From NCBI GenBank assembly GCA_030447525.1, contig JAUJOR010000010.1, positions 1 through 64,000 on the forward strand: DNA of 64,000 bases, read 5' to 3'. The notes under the pieces are model-generated. The model did no database searches. It saw nothing but the letters and a program-made list of their open reading frames with translations, and was not told the DNA's origin. This stretch comes from Chloroflexota bacterium. GTDB taxonomy: Bacteria > Chloroflexota > UBA11872 > UBA12225. This document shows, in pieces, positions 16,441 through 24,996 of the stretch. Positions within the stretch are counted from its first letter, which is position 1. The number at the start of each line of letters is the position of its first letter. The translations under genes and the position numbers were made by a program.

Positions 16441-16473
16441 AGACAGATCAAGAGGCTCAAGAGGAGACACACG

Positions 16474-18232
16474 ATGGATGTCATAGTGATGCTGTTCTTG
16501 CTCGTCCTGGGGAGACTGCGCCGGCTGGCGCTGCCCTTCCTGAAGCTCCTGCTGGCGGTCGGTGGGACGGTGGTGTTTCTGCCAATGGTGATGCTGGGGG
16601 CCGCCGGCCTGGTGGTGTGGCGCTGGCAGGGGTCCCGGCGCCGGCTGGGGCGGGGATGGCTGGTAGGACTGGCGCTCCTGGCGGCGGTGGAGTACGTCGT
16701 TGCCTGGCGCGCCCTGGGGGCGGATCCCCTGGCGCTGTACTTGATGGTGCACTTCTCCCTGCTCGGGGTGACCCTGCTGGGGCTGGTAGGGCAGCCGGCG
16801 TGGTCGCTGTGGCAGCCGGTGCTGTACCTGGCCGCCCTGCCGGCGATCGGTCCCGGCGCGCTGGTGGCGGCCGTGGTGATGCTGCACTGGCACCGGCTAT
16901 GGCCCCGGACGGCGGGCCTGGCCGTGCGCGAGGCGCAGGGGATCGACATCCCGACGTGGGTCGCCGCCCGGGCGCGCCTGGGGGTGGTGGCGCCCCCAGA
17001 TGGGTGGGCAATCGGCTACCGGCACGATGGTCGTCCGGTCAGCGTCAGCGACGCCGAGGCGCGCCACCATACCCTCATCTGTGGCACCCCCGGCGCCGGG
17101 AAGACGACCGTCATGCGCCAGATCCTGGAAGGGGTGGCGGGGCGCTGTCCGGTCGTGCTGGTGGACTGCAAGGCCAGCAACGATCTACGCACCGCGGTGG
17201 AGGCGATCCCCGGCAGCGTGGTCTGGACGCTCGGCGGGGGCATCCGCTGGGATGCCCTGCGGGGCGATCCCACGTCCCTGGCCAACAAGCTCCTGGCCGC
17301 GGAGAGCTACCCCGCACAGGCGGCTATCTACCGTGCCGCCGCCGAGCGGTACATCCAGTGGGTGGCCACGGTGATGGACCTGAGCGGCGCCCCGCGCGAC
17401 CCGGCGTTCATCAAGGATCACCTCCCCCGCCGGCCTTGAGACGCCTGATCCGGCAGGCCCGGGCGCGCCTGGGAGGCGAGACGCCCCCGTGCTGGAGCAG
17501 ATCGTCCAGGGCATGGCCGACATGGGACGGGCGGAAGAGGAAGGGTATCCGGCTTCGTCGCCCGCTTCGGATCCTACGTCGAGGGCGAGGCCGGTCGCAG
17601 CCTGGGCACCGGGGCCGGCGCCCTCGTCCTGGAGGACGCCATCCGCGATGGACGCACCGTGCTGTTCTCGCTCAACGCCGCCGAGTACGGCCACGCGGCG
17701 AAAACGGGGCCTGGATCCTGCTCGACCTGATGCGCGTCGCCGGGCGGCTGCAGGCCGAGCGCTGGGGAGAGACAGCAGTGCTACGTCCTGATCGACGAGT
17801 TCTCCGGCCTCAAAGAGGAAGGCCGGCACGTCGTCCCCGTGCTGGCGCGCGGGCGAGAGGCCGGCTTCGCCTGCGTCCTGGCCACCCAGGGGCTGGCCGA
17901 CTTGCGTGCCGTCGCCCCGGTGGTCGAGCAACAGGCCGTGCAGAACACCGCGATCAAGATCCTGCTGCGCCAGGGGTCGGCCGAGGATACCGAGCGCTGG
18001 GCGAGGCACATCGGCCAGTTCGAGCGGGAAGAGCCTGAGCCGGCAGGTGGACGACCGAGGCGCCAGCGCCGGCCGCCACTATGTCCGCTGGCGCAGCGAG
18101 TACTACGTCGCGCCGGACGAGCCCGCGCGTCCTGGGGACGGGAGGCGGTCGTCGCCGTCGCGCCCCTGGATCGCTCGCAGCGCGCGCCTCGACCGGGTGC
18201 GAGTCGCCCAGCCCCGGCTGGCCCAGGGGTAA
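16474..18232 (+). pseudogene. Membrane-anchored FtsK/VirD4-type coupling ATPase, frameshifted
   Basis: The ATG at 16474 has GAGGAG upstream. Four or five membrane segments fill the first 140 residues (VIVMLFLLVLGRLRR and VVFLPMVMLGAAGLVVW). A P-loop (CGTPGAGKTTVMRQIL) and VVLVDCKASND follow. Frame 1 ends at 17439. The protein then continues in pieces: LEQIVQGMADMGRAEEEG in frame 2, FVARFGSYVEGEAGRSL in frame 1, GAWILLDLMRVAGRLQAERWG in frame 3, YVLIDEFSGLKEEGRHVVPV in frame 1 (Walker B), and SLSRQVDDRGASAGRHYVRW in frame 2. At least five single-base shifts are needed. Such ATPases couple DNA to a transfer channel. Sequence errors and true decay are both possible. Confidence 0.75.
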
Positions 18233-18297
18233 CGGGGATGGCGCCGTCCACTCCCGACCCCGGCCCGGCCGTGCACCCCCGGCCCCTGACGACCCCG

Positions 18298-18327
18298 GGG
18301 CGCACCACGGACGGCCGTGGTGCGCCC
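18298..18327 (+). repeat. Perfect 13-bp hairpin before the replication-relaxation gene
   Basis: GGGCGCACCACGG (18298-18310) pairs exactly with 18315-18327 around ACGG. It is the last of the boundary hairpins in the cassette and supports a start downstream of it. Confidence 0.75.
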
Positions 18328-18358
18328 ATCCGGTCGCGCAGCGCGGGAGTGGCGTCGC

Positions 18359-18385
18359 GGGGGGGGGGAGCCCCCCCCCCCCCCC
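18359..18385. repeat. G10-AG-C15 homopolymer palindrome at the start of a gene
   Basis: Ten G residues, AG, then fifteen C residues run directly into the GTG at 18386. The tract is self-complementary and would slip easily. It could vary expression of the replication-relaxation gene, or reflect assembly error. Confidence 0.85.
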
Positions 18386-19027
18386 GTGGCCGCCCTGCGT
18401 GACCTGACCCGCTTCGGGGTGCTCACGGCGGGGCACCTGGGACGGCTGCATTTCCCCGGGGAGGACGCCGCCGTGGCGCGCCTGGAGGAACTGGCCCGGG
18501 CGGGCCACGTCCGCGTCCAGCCCCCCATCTACGGCGGGCGCGTCGTCTACCTGGCGACACGCGCCGGGGCGCGCCGCTCCGGCGCCGGCCTGGGGCCGGC
18601 GAACTTCATCAGCTGGCTTGTCCCTCACCAGCTCGCCGTCGCCGACGTCGCCATCGCCCTCCTCCCACTCTACCCCGGCGCCCGCTGGATCACCGAGCGA
18701 GAGCTGCGGCGCGACGCGTTGCGGGCGCGGCACCGCCCCGCGCCGGGACACACGGCGGCCGGCGGGTCACACCCCCCCGACGGTGCCTTGGCCCTCCCCG
18801 GCGTCTTCGTGGCCATCGAGGTGGAGCTGACGTCCAAGGACGGCGTCGAATACACCCGCATCCTGCGCTGGTACGCCGGAGCCCTGCACATCTCGCGCGT
18901 CGTCTGGTTCTGCCCCAGCGCGGCCCTGCGCCGGCGCCTATCCGTCCTGGTCCGTAAGGAGGGGCTGGACGATCTAGTGTGGGTGCAGCCCCTCCCACCG
19001 GGGGTGGAGGTGGGCCCCTGGGGCTAA
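18386..19027 (+). CDS. Replication-relaxation family protein
   Basis: From the GTG at 18386 the 213-residue product matches the replication-relaxation family, which is common on plasmids and integrative elements of Gram-positive and related bacteria. The N-terminal winged-helix region reads LRDLTRFGVLTAGHLGRLHF, followed by GRVVYLATRAGARRSGAG. The middle has VPHQLAVADVAIALLPLYPGA, and the C-terminal nuclease-like part has VAIEVELTSKDGVEYTRIL. The open frame extends upstream to 18317, but that part covers the hairpin and the C15 tract, so I used the internal GTG. No ribosome site is visible because of the C-tract. Family function is inferred from plasmid replication studies, not shown here. 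Confidence 0.8.
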   Translation: MAALRDLTRFGVLTAGHLGRLHFPGEDAAVARLEELARAGHVRVQPPIYGGRVVYLATRAGARRSGAGLGPANFISWLVPHQLAVADVAIALLPLYPGARWITERELRRDALRARHRPAPGHTAAGGSHPPDGALALPGVFVAIEVELTSKDGVEYTRILRWYAGALHISRVVWFCPSAALRRRLSVLVRKEGLDDLVWVQPLPPGVEVGPWG

Positions 19028-19167
19028 GGTGGGGCCGCTGGCCCGTCGCCCCCGGCGTGTTGCCCGGCGTGCGGTCGGGGCACGGCCGGCGCCCCGAGGG
19101 CTGTAGAATCCCCTTGGCCCGGCGCCGCCCGGCGCACCACTACCAGTCTCCGAAGTGGGCCCACTCT

Positions 19168-19641
19168 ATGCTGGCTATCGACATCCCGGGACGTGGAAAG
19201 TACGAGCTCGTCCGGCTGGTGATCGACGTCAACGGCACCATCGCCGAGGACGGTGACCTCATCGCCGGGGTCAGGGAGCGCCTCCTGCGCCTGCGGCGCG
19301 ACCTGGACGTCCTCATGGTCACGGCCGATACCCACGGGCGCCAGATGGCCATCGACCGGGAGCTGCAGATGGAGGCGGTGCGTGTCGAGTGGGGGAAGCC
19401 GGAGGCGTGGCAAAAGGCGGAGCTGGTGCGCCGGCTGGGGTCGGACGCCACCGTGGTCATCGGCAACGGGGCCAACGACGCCCAGATGCTCAAAGAGGCG
19501 GCCATCGGGATCGCCGTGGTCGGGCCGGAGGGGGCGAGCACGGCCGCGGTGCAGAGCGCCGACGTCGTCACGCGCTCGATCAACGAGGCGCTTGACCTCT
19601 TGCTCAACCCGCGGCGCCTGGTAGCGACCCTGCGGCAGTGA
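19168..19641 (+). CDS. Small HAD phosphatase of the soluble P-type ATPase type
   Basis: The 157-residue protein belongs to the group of soluble HAD proteins related to P-type ATPase catalytic domains. Motif I is VIDVNGTIAEDG (nucleophile Asp), motif II is LMVTADTHG, motif III lies around GKPEAWQKAELV, and motif IV is VIGNGANDAQML. GIAVVGPEGAS and ALDLLLNPRRLVATLR are the family's C-terminal signature. Substrates of the group are unknown; they may be phosphatases. The ATG at 19168 lacks an obvious ribosome site. The transporter gene begins 3 bases after its stop, so the two may be cotranscribed. Confidence 0.85.
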   Translation: MLAIDIPGRGKYELVRLVIDVNGTIAEDGDLIAGVRERLLRLRRDLDVLMVTADTHGRQMAIDRELQMEAVRVEWGKPEAWQKAELVRRLGSDATVVIGNGANDAQMLKEAAIGIAVVGPEGASTAAVQSADVVTRSINEALDLLLNPRRLVATLRQ

Positions 19642-19644
19642 GTC

Positions 19645-20718
19645 GTGCCTGGCGCTGAGCCTAGCGCGAGGGCCGCCGGCGAGGCCGGGCGGCTCTCCGC
19701 CAGGGGCGTTCGGGTTGCCGGGAGTGCGGCGGAACGAGGGGCTGCCCCGGAGGGCCGGCGCCGGCACGGCGGCGCCCTGGCGTACGGGGCCGCTGTGCTG
19801 GCGGTCTTCGGGTGGGGATCGCTGTATCCGGCGGCAAAGCTGGCCCTGGGGGAGGTGACCCCGCTGATGATCGCCGCGGCCCGCGCGGGCGTCGCCTGCC
19901 TCGTCCTGGCCGTCGTCACCTGCCTGCGCTACGGTGGGGTGGGGGCAGGGTACCGGCGCCTGCGGGCGGAGGCTTGCCGGGAGTGGGGCGGGCCATGCGC
20001 CCTCGGCCTGATCAGCCTGGCCGGGACGTCGCTCCTGGCCATGACGGCCCAGGATTTTCTCCCCGCCGGTGTGAACGGGCTGCTCAATAATCTCAGCCCG
20101 CTGTGGCTGGCCCTCTACGCCACGGCCTCCGGCCGGGCGCGGTACCCTCTGCTCCTTCTCGCCGGGTCGGCCGTCGCCGCCGGGGGTGTCGCCGCCGTCT
20201 TGCTGGGTGATACCCTGGCGGGCGGCGCCTCGCCCCCGGTGGAGGGCTTCGTCGGCGGCGATGCCACCTGGGTGGGCGTCCTCCTTTCCGTCGGGGGGAG
20301 CATCCTCATCGCCTACTCTAACCTCGTCGCCCGGCGGGTGATGGCCGGACGCGACCCGTTCGCCACTACCGCCGTCGCCGCCGGGTGGGGGGCGATTCCC
20401 CTTTTCACCCTGCTCGTCGTCGGCGTGGGGGGCAGCCTCCCGGCCTACGGCGCTACTTCGGTGGCCACCAGAGGGCTCCTCGTATGGCTTGGCGCCGGGG
20501 CGACGGCCTTCAACTTCTCCCTGTGGTTCTTCGCCCTGGCCCACCTCCCGGTGACGCGCATCGCCAACCTGCAGTACCTTATTCCCCCGTTGGGGGTCGC
20601 TCTCGCCGTGGCCCTGCTCGGGGAGCCGGCCGGCCCCGGATTGCTGGTCGGCACGGGCGCCGTCCTGGCCGGGATCGCCCTGGCGCAGCGGGGCGCTGAG
20701 CCCTCCCCGGCCGGGTGA
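19645..20718 (+). CDS. DMT-family transporter (EamA type)
   Basis: The 357-residue integral membrane protein has ten predicted helices in two repeated EamA units. The first unit opens ALAYGAAVLAVFGWGSLYPAAK. The junction has FLPAGVNGLLNNLSPLWLALY, and the second unit opens WVGVLLSVGGSILIAYSNLV and ends LQYLIPPLGVALAVALLGEP. This is the layout of drug/metabolite exporters. The substrate cannot be told. The GTG at 19645 gives an Ala- and Gly-rich cytosolic tail of about 45 residues that may not be translated. It directly follows the HAD gene. Confidence 0.85.
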   Translation: MPGAEPSARAAGEAGRLSARGVRVAGSAAERGAAPEGRRRHGGALAYGAAVLAVFGWGSLYPAAKLALGEVTPLMIAAARAGVACLVLAVVTCLRYGGVGAGYRRLRAEACREWGGPCALGLISLAGTSLLAMTAQDFLPAGVNGLLNNLSPLWLALYATASGRARYPLLLLAGSAVAAGGVAAVLLGDTLAGGASPPVEGFVGGDATWVGVLLSVGGSILIAYSNLVARRVMAGRDPFATTAVAAGWGAIPLFTLLVVGVGGSLPAYGATSVATRGLLVWLGAGATAFNFSLWFFALAHLPVTRIANLQYLIPPLGVALAVALLGEPAGPGLLVGTGAVLAGIALAQRGAEPSPAG

Positions 20719-20871
20719 GCCCGGCCGCGGCCCGTCATATGCTATCGTCGCGGCGTCACAGCACCCCGCCGGTTGCTCCCGCTTTCCTTTGTGTATGGGC
20801 CTGTATACGCCGCAGCGGTTGGTATGGGGGCATGACGGGGGGCGGACGTGGAGCGGGGCAGGAGGGACTCG

Positions 20872-21675
20872 ATGCCCGGACTACTGGAAGGTAAGCTCGG
20901 CCTGATCGCCGGGCTCTCGAACAAGTACGGTGTCGCCTGGGGGATCGCCCAGGCCTGTCTGCGGGAGGGGGCCCGCCTGGCCTTCACGCACCAGTCGCGC
21001 TATGCCGACCAAGCGGCCGAGTTGCTGGCCGGGGCGCCCGGGGCGGTGCTCTTGCCCCTGGACGAGGCGTCTGACGCGGGGCAGGTGGCGCGCGTCTACG
21101 AGCGCCTGGGCGCGGAGTTTGATGGGCTGGACTTCCTCGTCCACTCCATCGCCTATGCTCCGCCGGCGACGTTCGCCAATCGTTTCGCCGACACGTCGCT
21201 CGAGGACTTCCACGTGGCCATGGACAGCAGCGCCTACTCCTTGCTGGCCCTCACCCGCGGCGCGGAGCCCCTCTTCCGGAAGCGGGGCGGGGGGAGCGTG
21301 GTGGCCATGACGTACTACGGCGGGGAAAAGGTCGTCCTGGGCTACAAGGTCATGGGCGTGGCCAAGGCCACCCTGGACAGCATCGGGCGCTACCTGGCGG
21401 CGGAGCTGGGCCCGGACAACATCCGGGTCAACCTCCTGTCCTTGGGCCCCTTACGCACGATGTCGGCGCGGGGTATCCCGGGGTTCATGGGGATGAAGAA
21501 AGTCTCCGCCCAGACTGCCCCCCTGCGGCGGGACATCGACGCCGAGGATGCCGGCAACGCCACCGTGTTCCTGTGCAGCGACCTGGGGCGCAACGTGACC
21601 GGGGAGATCCTGCACGTCGACTCCGGGTACAACGTCCTGGGCTTCTGGGAATCCGCCCTCGGCGAGGCGAAGTAG
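20872..21675 (+). CDS. fabI: Enoyl-[acyl-carrier-protein] reductase
   Basis: The 267-residue protein is a short-chain dehydrogenase of the FabI group, which reduces enoyl-ACP with NAD(P)H in the last step of fatty acid elongation. The N-terminus has GLIAGLSNKYGVAWGIA, the FabI form of the nucleotide-binding loop. SIAY follows, then the catalytic pair in GYKVMGVAKATLDS (Tyr, six residues, Lys) and the substrate-loop region SLGPLRTMSARGI. The C-terminus has GEILHVDSGYNVLG. The ATG at 20872 follows GGAGG by 6 bases; an upstream in-frame start at 20848 is less likely. A run of seven T follows the stop (21681-21687) without a strong stem. Confidence 0.93.
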   Translation: MPGLLEGKLGLIAGLSNKYGVAWGIAQACLREGARLAFTHQSRYADQAAELLAGAPGAVLLPLDEASDAGQVARVYERLGAEFDGLDFLVHSIAYAPPATFANRFADTSLEDFHVAMDSSAYSLLALTRGAEPLFRKRGGGSVVAMTYYGGEKVVLGYKVMGVAKATLDSIGRYLAAELGPDNIRVNLLSLGPLRTMSARGIPGFMGMKKVSAQTAPLRRDIDAEDAGNATVFLCSDLGRNVTGEILHVDSGYNVLGFWESALGEAK

Positions 21676-21873
21676 CAGGGTTTTTTTGTTTTCGGCGCCG
21701 GGGGTACTGCTGATAGGTCGGGTGTGGCGTGAGGATCCCTGGGGTGAGTCTCTTGGGCCCGGCGGGGCACCGGCAGGGCATGAAGTCGGAACGCCTTGGC
21801 GCCTGGTCGGTGGCGTGATGGGGCGTGTGCTCACCAGTCTAAGGAGAAGGTCTCGCTCAGCGGCGGGCCGTTC

Positions 21874-23187
21874 ATGACGGTGCCTGCCATGCCACGCCGG
21901 CGCTACCTGCGCTGCGCCACCTTGATCACCTGCGTCCCGGCCCCCCCGGGGGCCGGCTCCCTGCCCGGGGGCGATGGGCCGGGGGCTCCTGGGAGGGAGG
22001 GTGCCCCGGGGGTGGTGGAGGACGCCGCCGTCTTGATCCAGGATGACCGGATCGTCGCCGCCGGGCCGGCGGCCGGGCTACCGGCGCCGGCGGACGCCGA
22101 GGTGGTGGAGTACCCCGAGAGCACCGTCCTCCCCGGCCTCGTCGATGGCCACGTGCACCTGATGTACCGTAGCGGGGAGAACATCTTCGATCACGCCCGG
22201 CGCTTCAGCGACCACCAGCTCCTCGTGCGCGCCGCCTACCACGCCCGGCTGCTCCTGGAGGCGGGCGTGACGACGGTGCGTGACTGCGGGAGCCGGGGGA
22301 CGTTTCTCGGGGTACTCCGCGACGGCATCGCCGCCGGCCTGCTCCCAGGGCCCCGGCTCCTTACCTGTGGCCCGCCGGTGACCACCACCGCCGGCCACCT
22401 GTGGGTCTGCGGTGGGGAAGCGGACTCGGCCGGGGCGGCCCGCAGTCTCGTGCGCCGCCTGGTCAAGGAAGGCGTCGACTTCGTCAAGGTCATGGCCACG
22501 GGAGGTCGGATGACCCCGGGGACAAGTCCCGGTCGGGCGCAGTTCTCCCTTGAGGAGCTGCGGGCGATCGTCGACGACGCCCATCGCCTGGGCCGTCACG
22601 TCGCCGCCCATTGCCTGGGGACAGAGGGGATAGCCTACGCCGTCGAAGCCGGCGTGGACACGGTCGAGCACGGCAACTGGCTCGATCCCACCGGCGACGC
22701 CGTGGCCTTCGACGATGGCGTCGCCCGCGCCATGGCCGAGCGGGGCATCTACCGCAACATGGCCACTCAGCCGGCGCGCGCCCTGGCGGAAAAGCCCCTC
22801 AACCAGCCCCTCAACGCCATGGAGCGCCGGGGGCTGGAAGGGATGCAAGAGCGCTGGCACTGGTTCCGGCGGGGAATCGAGCTCGGTGTGCCCAGCTTCT
22901 TCTCCACCGACGCCATCTTTGGCCAGTGGCCGGACGCCTGCCCCGACCTCGCCTGGCTGACCGTCTCCGTGGCCGAGCGTGGGGGGATCGCCCCGCTCGA
23001 CGCCCTGCGCATGGTCACCAGCATCCCTGCCCGGGCCCTGGGGCTGGGGGACATGGTGGGCACGGTGGCCCCCGGCAAGGTGGCCGACCTGCTGGTCGTA
23101 CGAGGCCGGCCCCTGGAGTCGATGCGCAGCCTGCTGGACGTGGTGGCCGTGTACCAGTCCGGACGCCTGGTGGCCGGGCGGGGGTAG
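21874..23187 (+). CDS. Metal-dependent amidohydrolase (imidazolonepropionase-like)
   Basis: The 437-residue enzyme has the ordered metal-site motifs of the amidohydrolase superfamily: PGLVDGHVHLMY (HxH), FVKVMATGG (bridging Lys), HVAAHCLG (His), DTVEHGN (His) and FFSTDAIFG (Asp). A composite beta domain formed by both ends (VVEDAAVLIQDDRIVAAG and GTVAPGKVADLLVVRG) is typical. Closest recollection is the prolidase/imidazolonepropionase-related subgroup that cleaves peptide-like or cyclic amide bonds; the substrate is unknown. An ATG at 21889 is an alternative start. A Gly/Pro insertion near residues 25-45 is not part of the family core. Confidence 0.87.
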   Translation: MTVPAMPRRRYLRCATLITCVPAPPGAGSLPGGDGPGAPGREGAPGVVEDAAVLIQDDRIVAAGPAAGLPAPADAEVVEYPESTVLPGLVDGHVHLMYRSGENIFDHARRFSDHQLLVRAAYHARLLLEAGVTTVRDCGSRGTFLGVLRDGIAAGLLPGPRLLTCGPPVTTTAGHLWVCGGEADSAGAARSLVRRLVKEGVDFVKVMATGGRMTPGTSPGRAQFSLEELRAIVDDAHRLGRHVAAHCLGTEGIAYAVEAGVDTVEHGNWLDPTGDAVAFDDGVARAMAERGIYRNMATQPARALAEKPLNQPLNAMERRGLEGMQERWHWFRRGIELGVPSFFSTDAIFGQWPDACPDLAWLTVSVAERGGIAPLDALRMVTSIPARALGLGDMVGTVAPGKVADLLVVRGRPLESMRSLLDVVAVYQSGRLVAGRG

Positions 23188-23472
23188 ATGGCCGGGCGGA
23201 GGCCCCGCCCCTTGGCCTCCGGCGCCCCCTTGCCCTTCAGGCCCCCGGTCATGGCCCTGGCCCCGCCGTCCTGGGTGCCGTTGCACTGGCGTGCCGTCGC
23301 ACCGGCGCCACGGCGCGAGAGGGGGGAGGGGCTCTCGTCCCATCCGCGGGGCGCCGGCCGGCGTATACCGGGTGGTACGGGTGGGCTATTATAGGGGCCA
23401 TCCGTACAAGGCCAGGCCGGCGACTCTGCCCGGGGCGGGGGAGCGTTGGCCTTTGGCACCCTGGAGGGGATA

Positions 23473-24867
23473 GTGGAGAGGAACGGAGCGGGAGTGGCAG
23501 GGCGGTTGCGCCGCCGGCTGGCGCTGGGGGGTGGCGCGGCCGGGCTGACGGGGGTGGCGCTGGCCGCCTGCGGGCCGGCGGCGGGGGGGACGAGTGGCGG
23601 TGGCCAGGCGGCGCCGAGCAAGGCCCCCGTCTCGATCGAGGTGCTGACGCGTAACGGCGTGAGCAGCCCCACCGGGCACAGCCAGTTCTACGACCGGCGG
23701 GCGAAGCAGATCTTCACTCCCGAGACCGGCATCACGGTCACTCTGGTGGACGCCCAGCCCAACGTAGGGGAGAAGCTGACGGTGATGGCCGCCGGCGGGG
23801 TGCTCCCGGATGGGTCGTGGTTCGGGGTCGTCGCCGACGGCTCCGCCGGGCGGGAGCAGGCATCCAGGGGCATCTTCCAGCCCCTGGACGACTTGATCAA
23901 GAAGGACGCCAAGTTCGACATCAAGCCCTACTTCAAGTCCATGCTGGACGCCTTTAGCGTCAACGGCAAGCTGTACGCCTTGCCGACGCACGCCCACTAC
24001 GGCACCCACGTGCTGTACTACAACAAGAACATGACCCAGGGGGCCGGCGTCCGCATCCCCGACGACGGCAACTGGACGCAGGACGAGTTCATCGAGGCGG
24101 CCCGCAAGCTGACCCGATCGGGGGAGGACGTCTGGGGGTACTGGCCCAGCTGGGGCTTCAGCGAGTTCGGCGTCTTCTGGCTGCGCCAGTTCGGGGCCGA
24201 GTTCCTGGACGAGGCGGGCAAGAAGCTGCTGTTCGACACCGCCGAGGGGCGGGCCGCCTTCCAGTGGGTCTACGACACGCAGGCCAAGTTTCAGGTGATC
24301 AACGACCTCAACCGGGTAGTGGAAGGCGCCCCGCTGGGCCTGGGTGGCAACCGCGGCCTCTTCGCCCTGGGCAAGCTGGCGATGCACGCCACCACCCCCG
24401 GACTAGTGGCAGAGTACAAGAAGCCGGACACGGAAGAGATCAAGTTCGAGGCCGGCATCGCCCTGTTCCCCAAAGGCCCCGGGGGCCGGCGGGGCACCCA
24501 GGCCTCCGGCTCCGGGATGGGCCTGACCAACCCGGCCAAGCAGGACGCCGTCTGGCAGTACCTCAAGTTCGTCACCGACAAGGACAACGGCGTCGAACAG
24601 GTCTTCGGCGGGGCCGGCAGCCCTGGAGGGCGCACGGACGTCTGGAACGACGCCAAGCTCCTCAAGGAGCGCGACCCCATCTACAGCACGATCATCAAGA
24701 CCTTTCCCCAGGGGGCCGGGTCGCTGCGCTTCCCGGCTAACTTCCAGTACACCGCCCTGCTCAAGGCCGTCAACGACGAGCTGAACATCTTCATGAAGGG
24801 GCAGACGAGCGTTACCGAGGCCCTCTCCAAGATGACGCAGGCCGGCACCGTGGTGCTCAATCAGTAG
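23473..24867 (+). CDS. Sugar-type ABC transporter substrate-binding lipoprotein
   Basis: The 464-residue protein starts at a GTG preceded by GGAGGGG. A signal with RLRRRLALGGG, TGVALAAC and Cys near residue 33 marks it as a lipoprotein, possibly exported by the Tat route. The mature part is a family 1 extracellular solute-binding protein: YALPTHAHYGTHVLYYNKNM, NWTQDEFIEAARKL and a C-terminal lobe with GRRGTQASGSGMGL. It would bind a carbohydrate outside the membrane. No permease or ATPase of the same system lies nearby, so it is an orphan. It converges with the ketopantoate-reductase-like gene. Confidence 0.9.
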   Translation: MERNGAGVAGRLRRRLALGGGAAGLTGVALAACGPAAGGTSGGGQAAPSKAPVSIEVLTRNGVSSPTGHSQFYDRRAKQIFTPETGITVTLVDAQPNVGEKLTVMAAGGVLPDGSWFGVVADGSAGREQASRGIFQPLDDLIKKDAKFDIKPYFKSMLDAFSVNGKLYALPTHAHYGTHVLYYNKNMTQGAGVRIPDDGNWTQDEFIEAARKLTRSGEDVWGYWPSWGFSEFGVFWLRQFGAEFLDEAGKKLLFDTAEGRAAFQWVYDTQAKFQVINDLNRVVEGAPLGLGGNRGLFALGKLAMHATTPGLVAEYKKPDTEEIKFEAGIALFPKGPGGRRGTQASGSGMGLTNPAKQDAVWQYLKFVTDKDNGVEQVFGGAGSPGGRTDVWNDAKLLKERDPIYSTIIKTFPQGAGSLRFPANFQYTALLKAVNDELNIFMKGQTSVTEALSKMTQAGTVVLNQ

Positions 24868-24996
24868 CCATGTGCTCGCCCGGGCGTCCCTGGCGGGGGT
24901 GTTCCCGGCGGGGGCGCTGAGGGCGTGTGGCCGAGGCGCTCCTGGAACAGGGGGCCGCGCGCCGGGCGGTGTGTCCCCGGTATGGGCCGGCGCGGG

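Noticed and set aside
13368-19027. Insertion sequence in or around the mobile-like cassette
   Set aside because: No transposase motif or terminal inverted repeats with target duplication could be found.
19024-20544. A 506-residue minus-strand ORF under the HAD and transporter genes
   Set aside because: It mirrors two clear plus-strand genes and shows no family signature or ribosome site.
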